Assembly (NCBI RefSeq): GCF_000143415.4
Contig: NW_003314277.1
Coordinates: 1,689,185-1,749,184 of the forward strand
DNA length: 60,000 nt
Direction: 5' to 3'
Source: Selaginella moellendorffii
Taxonomy: Eukaryota; Streptophyta; Lycopodiopsida; Selaginellales; Selaginellaceae
Below, one piece after another: positions 53,881-60,000 of the stretch. Position 1 is the first letter of the stretch. Every line of letters begins with the position of its first letter. Under the pieces are notes generated by a model that was not told the origin of the DNA, searched no databases, and saw nothing but the letters and a program-made list of their open reading frames with translations. The position numbers and the translations under genes were made by a program.

Positions 53881-54311
53881 ATGTCTCGCGCACTAAGTTT
53901 TTTCTTCTTCGTCCTCTTGGTGGCTGCTAGTGTGACCTCTCGGCCAGTGAAGAATGAAACATGTACGCCTGTTCTTCAATCTCGATTGAATATGCCTCGC
54001 TTGGATTTGATGATCTCTGTGTTTCTTTTGAAACATCATGGTCCATGTCTGCACTCGCTTGCATGTGTGTCTGTCCAAGCGTGTAACCTGATTCGTACGT
54101 GATTTAATCTTTTACAGTGATGCTACGATTGCTAATCAGCTGGATTGGTCGCCATTGTCCAATTTCACCCCAAAATTTGCCGAACCAGAGGTAAAATAAT
54201 CCTGTATTTGAAGACAATATTCTTGACATGTATGATGGTGTGTTGTCAATCATCTTTGGTGATCAGGAGCAGCAAGCCCATGTCGACTACATTTATGATT
54301 TTAATCCTTGA
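53881..54311 (+). CDS. Candidate small secreted peptide precursor with phytosulfokine-like C-terminus (structure unresolved)
   Basis: The ATG opens a strong signal peptide (MSRALSFFFFVLLVAASVTS) followed by RPVKNET. A GT donor lies at 53963. A good acceptor precedes 54118-54190, whose best frame reads DATIANQLDWSPLSNFTP then KFAEPE. A third exon (54267-54311) gives EQQAHVDYIYDFNP and a stop. The end recalls phytosulfokine precursors, where an Asp-Tyr-Ile-Tyr motif preceded by a His near the C terminus is tyrosine-sulfated. The two residues after YIY differ from the canonical pentapeptide. Exons 2 and 3 fit together in phase, but exon 1 joins exon 2 one base out of frame. Either the first exon is wrong or the gene is broken. 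Treat as tentative. Confidence 0.35.
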
Positions 54312-54609
54312 TGAAACGGCACATTGATAAGGAGGGAATTCTCATTTATTAGAAATAATATACCTTTAATATTAATCGATTTGTCTTTGTAGTATTTTCA
54401 TTATACAAATTGAAAAAAAGTTGTACAAGTAATGCTTTCCAGTCTGTCTTAAAAGCCCCACAACTTCCGTGAGTAAGTTTTATTTGATCAAAACAGAGAC
54501 ACATACGTGTCAAACATTTTTTATTAACATCACAAGGAGAGATCATGTGGGAGATCACTCAGTTATTCATCTTTCATCATATGGATATAGTTTGATCATC
54601 CAAAAGGAT

Positions 54610-55038
54610 CTAGCAGCACTGGAGAACTCCCTCGACGTTCTGGATGCAATCGTCGAGATTGCGACTGGAAGAGACGAGAACGCCATCCCCGCGGTTGCAA
54701 CGGGCAGCCACGTTGAGCCCATTGAAGCTGATGTTGATGCATCGTGAGGCAAAGTTGGATGAGCAGTCGAGGACACCATTGCTGCTGCCCACGCAATTGT
54801 TCACATCGATGGAGGCGTTCCTCCTTTCCAAATTGGATGTGCTGCAAATGGCTCTCATCACGGTCGAATTCCTGTCGAAGGTGATATCAGTGCAGGATCG
54901 AGAAAACTGGCAAGCCTGTAAGAGCAAGATATCCAAATTGTGAGCTTCTTGCCGGACAATCGAATGAGAGTTTCTTACCTGGGTGATGGAGAGGGTCGAG
55001 ACCAGCATACACAGGAAGAAAACCTCGCGAAATGCCAT
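54610..55038 (-). CDS. Secreted cyanovirin-N homology (CVNH) lectin, 121 aa
   Basis: Two exons, 54979-55038 and 54610-54915, with a 63-bp GT-AG phase-0 intron. Exon 1 encodes exactly the signal peptide MAFREVFFLCMLVSTLSITQ. Exon 2 encodes 101 residues, the length of cyanovirin-N. The domain is an internal tandem repeat: FSRSCTDITFDRNSTVMRAI / ASIDVNNCVGSSNGVLDC and FASRCINISFNGLNVAARC / SRNLDDCIQNVEGVLQC. Key CVNH positions are visible in both halves: F-S-x-S-C, I-x-x-N/D, L/M-x-A-x-C, L/V-D-x-x-I/V, N-G-x-L. Eight Cys residues are present, more than the four of the cyanobacterial lectin. CVNH domains bind high-mannose glycans. The protein would act in the apoplast, perhaps in defence. The frame is intact. 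Confidence 0.85.
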   Translation of the reverse strand: MAFREVFFLCMLVSTLSITQVRNSHSIVRQEAHNLDILLLQACQFSRSCTDITFDRNSTVMRAICSTSNLERRNASIDVNNCVGSSNGVLDCSSNFASRCINISFNGLNVAARCNRGDGVLVSSSRNLDDCIQNVEGVLQCC

Positions 55039-55121
55039 AATGGGATAGAACAAGAAATAACCAAGAAGAAAATGAGTAAACAACTTTAACTAGAGATGAG
55101 TTGAGCTCTGGAAAGGCCTTG

Positions 55122-55129
55122 TTTATATA
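55122..55129 (-). promoter_or_regulatory. TATA box of CVNH lectin gene
   Basis: The minus strand reads CTATATAAAC about 85 bp upstream of the start codon, a near-perfect TATA box at a plausible distance. Confidence 0.6.
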
Positions 55130-55329
55130 GTCCTGGGAGCGACGCTTATCTTGACGACTCAGCTAGTACATGACTCCACATTGCGGCTTGAATGCAAAAT
55201 TTCTACGTCGACTACATTACTATACAAGTAAATATTGAAATCTAGCTCAGTTTATCATTTTTCAACGTCCAGCCAGCTATACACGGTGACATTTTTAGGA
55301 GTTTGCGTGTTTCTTTTAATTTGCTAGAT

Positions 55330-56050
55330 TATAAATGGAATCGAAACTTAGACACTTTTTGGGGCAAGACCGCTGCGAAGAGACTCCAGGAGACATCGAT
55401 TTCTACGTGCCCATAGATAGAATCACGAAGATTATCCAGTGTGTCCACACTGCTGGGCGCGAGGGTGGCACCACCATGAAAGTCTAGACTGATTTGCAAA
55501 AGAATTCGTAAAATCGAAAAGCACATAAATTCCTCCAAAGATAAAGCATACTTTATCTTTGCGAGCCATTTAGAAGATACCAAAACACCGTCCGGAGCCT
55601 CCACGCTTGCTCGGTACGTGGTAGCGTCGTCGTCTACGTTTGTCACTCGCCGGTGGATGATCCTCTTTCTTTGAGCGAAGAGATCGCAATGGAAGGATAG
55701 TTGAGATTGCTGCGTCGTCGTGTAGAATAGATGGTTTCAAGTAGAGACGTTTCGTATTTCCTGCCTCAATCCACACAGAAAGTCCGTGAATTCGGGCGCC
55801 TTGGCATCGTAGACGAGGCCCGGATGAGCAGCCGCGTTTGGATTGATGTGGTTTCCACCGAAGGTGCCGGAGAGCAATCCTGCGTCTTTGATCGGCTCCC
55901 CAGAGTTATCAGTGACAAAACCTGCAAAACAAGAGAAAAGAATCGATTGTTTTCTTCTGGAAAGCACGTAGTGTTACCTGTAGTTACGATTGCCGAATTG
56001 ATAGCGGCTGGACCTTTCGCAAACAATACGCAATATTATGAACTTCCATG
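55330..56050 (-). pseudogene. Subtilisin-like protease, C-terminal pseudogene
   Basis: From right to left the minus strand reads KGPAAINSAIVTT (helix after the catalytic Ser), a 55-bp intron (55924-55978), then FVTDNSGEPIKDAGLLSGTF, GGNHINPNAAAHPGLVYDA and FTDFLCGL. After a frame change come LNYPSIAISSLK and TNVDDDATTYRASVEAPDGV. These are the C-terminal catalytic and fibronectin III-like parts of plant subtilases, secreted serine proteases. Frame changes and stops show a pseudogene. The catalytic Ser block (GTSMSCPH) is degraded at about 56060-56100 (SGMSETCG). Confidence 0.8.
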
Positions 56051-56900
56051 TCTTGTCCGCATGTCTCTGACATACCGGAGGTCTCCCACCAAGAAAAGGA
56101 AACCATAATGCATATTGTCACTCCCATTCCTTGGTGGGAGATAAGGCTCTTCTTGGTGCGTTTTAGTTTCTTTTGATACACGAACTCTTCAGGTCTCACG
56201 TCAACCAAGTCTTTCTTCTCTCCATGGCAGCCAGAGATTATTCTCAGGAACCAAAGACGAGCTAAGCACCGGCAATGCACATTCTTGTGTAACCTCTTGC
56301 TATCACTATATGCCCGGTTTGGAGTTTCAGCTAAGTTACTTCAGACCTTTACCGTTCTCTGCACCAGAGATACTGCAGCCAAATTAACATTTTCTGCCCA
56401 TCATCATGAATTGGATCGCCTGGGATCTTCGGCGATTTTTGTCCCTTCTTCTGCAGGCGTACCTGAAGTTTGAACTTGCTATTCCGCAACGGCTTCTTCC
56501 TCGCACTCGATTCACGATCCGCAGAAATGAAGGATGTCCCACTCAGTGCACCTCGTGAATTCTGTACCTTGCGCAAGCCACTCCAATGAACATGGCGCCT
56601 TTTCTGATTAGGGTTATAGGTTAAAAGATATACAGATTTTTGTGACAAAAGTCGTTTTTGAGCGGCACTGCTATGAAGTTCCACAAATCTGTGCTATGTG
56701 AAGTGATTTATAATAAGAAGTAACCTTCTGCATTTCACGTTCCAGTTGAACATGGAGCTTGCCTGCTTTGAAGGTTACCAAATTTAAAATTTCTGCTTAG
56801 TCAATCTGGTGCTGCTCTTTACATAGTGGATGCTACTGTTGTGATAACTGCTGTGACTTTGTCCCCAACATGAACAGATCCATTGGTTACTATTTCTTCA
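56051..56900. other. Sequence right of subtilase relic, no gene recognised
   Basis: It may include more of the subtilase relic near 56110-56280. Several short frames exist but none shows family motifs. I see no RNA genes. Confidence 0.3.
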
Positions 56901-56914
56901 GCTAAAATCATCGC

Positions 56915-57340
56915 ATGGTTGATGCAGGAGCATGTGGTTCACAAAAGAAGCATCTTTCAGTGATTGCTTGCGAGTTCAATTGTGCATATCAGTCTTGTAC
57001 TGATGGTCAAGTCATTGTACTTGAGGGAGTGGTTGGCAAGCGTCCAGTGAGGATTTTACTAGACAATGGGAGAAGTGAGAACTTTGTGTCAGCAAAGTTT
57101 GTTGAGGAGTGCAAGCTACAAAAGACCAACGTTCTAGAGTACGAGATTGAAGGTGCTACTACTGTCACACAGAGCTAGAATGCTTGTGTGAAGGATCTTG
57201 AAGGTGTTAGAACACATCAGTAGAGTGGCCTACTGGTTGCAGTTGCCTCATTCACTGTTGCCTGGATTCGTTCTGTGATTCATGTTAGCCAACTGAAAAA
57301 GGTGCTTCAGAGGAACCAGCCCTTAGTGGATTCATTGTGG
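56915..57340 (+). pseudogene. Ty3/gypsy protease joined to integrase C-terminus
   Basis: The 87-codon frame (56915-57178) contains GKRPVRILLDNGRSENFVSA, a retropepsin-type block in which D-T/S-G is replaced by D-N-G. Directly after its stop, sequence matching the integrase end appears (ISRVAYWLQLPHS, VIHVSQLKKVLQ at about 57210-57310). Reverse transcriptase, RNase H and integrase core are missing, so a large internal deletion joined the two ends. Confidence 0.65.
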
Positions 57341-59920
57341 TTATTCACAACTTCCTAAGAAACTTAAAATTTTAGGGTTCGAAATCAAATGGAGTAAGGT
57401 GAGTTCCAATGTTTTAAGTTTTGGATTTTCATTTTTTTTTTAATGATTTAGGTGCTTTGAGTGTGGAAAACAAAATTTTCCTTGGTTTGAGCATGATCTA
57501 TTCTTCTTTCAGATCATTGTTTTTCTCCAAATTATAGCTAAAGTTTAAACACTGTTGAATTAAGGAAAAATAGCATTAAACTATCATTTTGCTAAACTGA
57601 GAGATTTATGTTGTTCCTTGCTTAGGTCAGTAGTGTAAAATTTAACTTGACATCGAAGGTTGTGTTAAGGTATTAGTGGCCCATAACTAGTTGTTATGCC
57701 CATAATTGATATACATACCTTGGCCATGATCCAGATTATAATATTGAAGAAAATAATGTTGTTGGAAGTACTTTTGGATTTAGATTTAGAAAGATTATAA
57801 TGGATTATGTATTGAGATTAGACCAATGAAAAAGCTATATTCTCTTCCTAATCCACATCTCAAATAAGTCAATTTGACAAGTAAATTATTCCCTCACATT
57901 TTGTAGATTAAGCATTCTTATGTTTGTTATGATTCCAAAGTCAAAGTGTTAATCATTATTTATTGCTTTGTCATGGATTGCTCATAAAGATCCTATACAA
58001 ACTTCATTTATACTGTTCTCCATCATCTTTACCATCCCTTCACTGTCTCTTTAGATCAATTTCTAAAGTGCTGTCCCTTACTTTCTTTGAAGCCAATCTT
58101 GGCTCTTGACTTGGATCTAAGTTTCTAAATTATATAGTAAATATAAATGGCATACTTTCAAGTTGCAAAAGCTTAATTGGTTGTGAGGGTTCACTTGATT
58201 GCGATGGCTAAGTCTATAGTGTATCATGCCTATTGGAAGCAACAATTTTTTGTCCTGATGTGTTAGAAACAAGGCTACTTAAATGTGTAATACCACTCTT
58301 TGAAACATGTTAATTTATTTCATTGTAGAGTTTTTTTGGGAAGTTACAATGCAATGCAATACAAGTTGCAATGCGTTAGTTATTTGATATGTATTAATAG
58401 CTTAATTGCCTATTTGGAATATCAAACTCTCATTTCTGAATGTTAAAGTAAACATTCTTTATGTCCTCCCATTTTTTCTTACATTAAAGATGGTCTTAAC
58501 AATATTTATTTTTATAATAATATTGTTGAATCCACTTCTACATATTGTCTTTCCCTTTAGACTTCTCTATAAACCCATCTCTATATTTTGCATCATCTAA
58601 ACATTTAGTGTAATTAAGAGTGTCTTTTCTAGTGTCTGCATCTTTCCTTTTCTAGTTTCGCTCTTTCGTTTATAATCATTTGAATTACTTCTATCAGTCT
58701 GGATTTGAGAGTTTAAAAGTTAAAGTGTCAAGGCAACTTATAGATGTATTCCCTATTATTGAGATATAGTTATGGATGAAGAAAGAACCAAAGTCAATTG
58801 GAATGCAAAAGGAAAAGCAAACTCTAAAAAACTAAAAGTTTAAATTTGAGAAACTCATATTTAATAAATCTCGTGGACTTAAAAGAAGTCTTAGTGGTGA
58901 AAACACCTTGTTGAGCAAATGAATATTGCATAAACTACACTGAACATGTTTCTAGAAACACAATTTAATATATCAAATATTTACCTCTGGAATTTCTATA
59001 AATTCCAAATTCATTTGAGTTTCCTAAAAAAACATTTTTTAGCTTGAATGAAATGAAGATTTTAGCTCACCATGGCATCCCCAAGACTTAGTTTTGTAAA
59101 CAAATGAGAATTTAAAATGGAAAATGATGCTAAAGATATCAAATTTTCCTAGAAATCCACCATAAATACAAATATAAAATTTTCTAACTTTTACTTGATT
59201 TGTAACTTGTGGTTGTACCTTTGATGTTGTTGTAGATGCTCTTGAGCTACTTGATTGTCCTTTAAGGGCTAATGTAATGAATCCATCTCTCATAAATTTC
59301 ATTAGTCACACTGTTGCCTCATTTCATGCCAAACCTAAAAAAACTATTTTATGTTGCCATGTGTATGGCTAGGGCTTCTCCTGGGTCAGCTCAGAGGATC
59401 TTAGGCTTGGAATTGGGGCTTGAGGTGCTCCCGGGTCAACCCACATGGATTCCCCAACTATGTACATTCAACATGAGAGGATCTGGAATTTTCCCCCACT
59501 CTAGACTGGTTGATCAAGTTCCTAATTAAGAAAGCATTTGCTATATATGTCGAGATTCAAATGTTAAAACTAATTTGATACACCATATAAGCAACATAGT
59601 TAACTTAGTGGTAGAGAAAAATATGATAGAGAAAAATGCCCTTTTGCTTTAAAATTTTTTAATACTATGAACATCTTCTCATGTTGAAAGTTCTTAGACT
59701 ATGAATTGCTTTATATTTGTTTTCTGGCTTCTAGTGAAAATAATGGCAACAATCAGTATAATAATATATACTCTCATATGACATTGTAACATCACAGCAA
59801 TGAAAGAGTACTTTTCAAGATGGTAAAAACAGAAATGAAGACAAATAAATATTATGGTCAATATTGCAAAAAGAATACTCTGGCTTATTTTAAAAGAAGT
59901 TTTTATTATCTATATAATTG
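57341..59920. other. AT-rich intergenic sequence
   Basis: About 2.6 kb of AT-rich DNA without a recognisable gene. A more GC-rich patch at 59355-59520 (GGCTTCTCCTGGGTCAGC and CTCCCGGGTCAACCCACATG) contains short near-repeats of GGGTCA but no frame I can interpret. Confidence 0.5.
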
Positions 59921-59927
59921 AATCAAA

Positions 59928-60000
59928 ATGGCGCTTTGGACTGGAAGCTGCCGGATGATCTTGTTACTCGGCTTGTTCCTCCAGGTTGGCGGTGGTGGGT
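59928..60000 (+). CDS. Possible gene start at window edge
   Basis: An ATG at 59928 opens MALWTGSCRMILLLGLFLQ, hydrophobic enough for a signal peptide, and runs to the edge. The overlapping +2 frame gives DWKLPDDLVTRLVPPGW, which resembles an F-box start but has an upstream stop at 59915 and no ATG. Too little is visible to decide. Confidence 0.2.
   Translation, partial: MALWTGSCRMILLLGLFLQVGGGG

Noticed and set aside
59928-60000. F-box gene beginning at the right edge
   Set aside because: The F-box-like frame has an upstream stop and no ATG. The ATG frame shows only a hydrophobic stretch, and too little sequence is available.

Overview
The window looks like nuclear DNA of a vascular plant with a compact, short-intron gene style, most probably a lycophyte such as Selaginella. 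The species call is an inference. It rests on tiny GT-AG introns (55 bp in an F-box gene, 63-113 bp in an NF-YC gene), plant-type families (NF-YC, NAC, F-box, DUF674), a probable TEDC1 homologue (a protein of organisms that build centrioles and flagella) and a secreted cyanovirin-N-type lectin, a family known from ferns but not expected in seed plants.

Layout. 1-860 is the 5' end of a Ty1/copia element on the minus strand, with an intact gag reading frame running off the window edge. 1.9-6.3 kb is a decayed Ty3/gypsy element carrying a nested hAT transposon. 6.3-9.5 kb is a second gypsy relic, on the minus strand, split by a solo LTR. 9.8-25.6 kb is a nested pile of one large-LTR, apparently non-coding retroelement family (called R1 here; LTR about 1.4-1.7 kb with an internal GAGATGGACTC-type minisatellite), with a related LTR family (R2) and a 146-bp mini-LTR (R3) inserted into it. 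Several insertions can be dated relative to each other by target-site duplications and by paralogous empty sites inside this window. 25.6-28.9 kb is a third gypsy relic with a tRNA-like insertion. 29.5-30.9 kb holds an intact two-exon F-box gene. 31-41.6 kb is AT-rich sequence, another gypsy relic, an R2 gypsy element with gag-pol, a chromodomain tail and a MULE transposase relic. 41.7-43.8 kb holds two decayed DUF674 copies, followed by a tRNA-Pro(UGG) gene.

44.8-52.2 kb is a dense gene island: NF-YC (-), NAC (+), TEDC1-like (-), Crinkler/RHS-type NTPase-nuclease (+), SFT2-like (-, with an in-frame stop and a frame slip), and a truncated D-amino-acid/branched-chain aminotransferase-like gene (+). 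Neighbours are alternately divergent and convergent, with gaps as small as 51-131 bp. 53-56.1 kb holds purple acid phosphatase and subtilase pseudogenes, a possible small secreted peptide gene with a phytosulfokine-like tail, and an intact secreted cyanovirin-N-homology lectin. 56.3-60 kb is AT-rich with one gypsy scrap.

The host genes do not form one pathway. The most interesting genes are the CVNH lectin, the NTPase-nuclease effector-like gene that is head-to-head with TEDC1, and the peptide candidate. The clearest system-level structure is the R1/R2 pair, which looks like a non-autonomous large-LTR family and a coding relative sharing an unusual minisatellite-bearing LTR.
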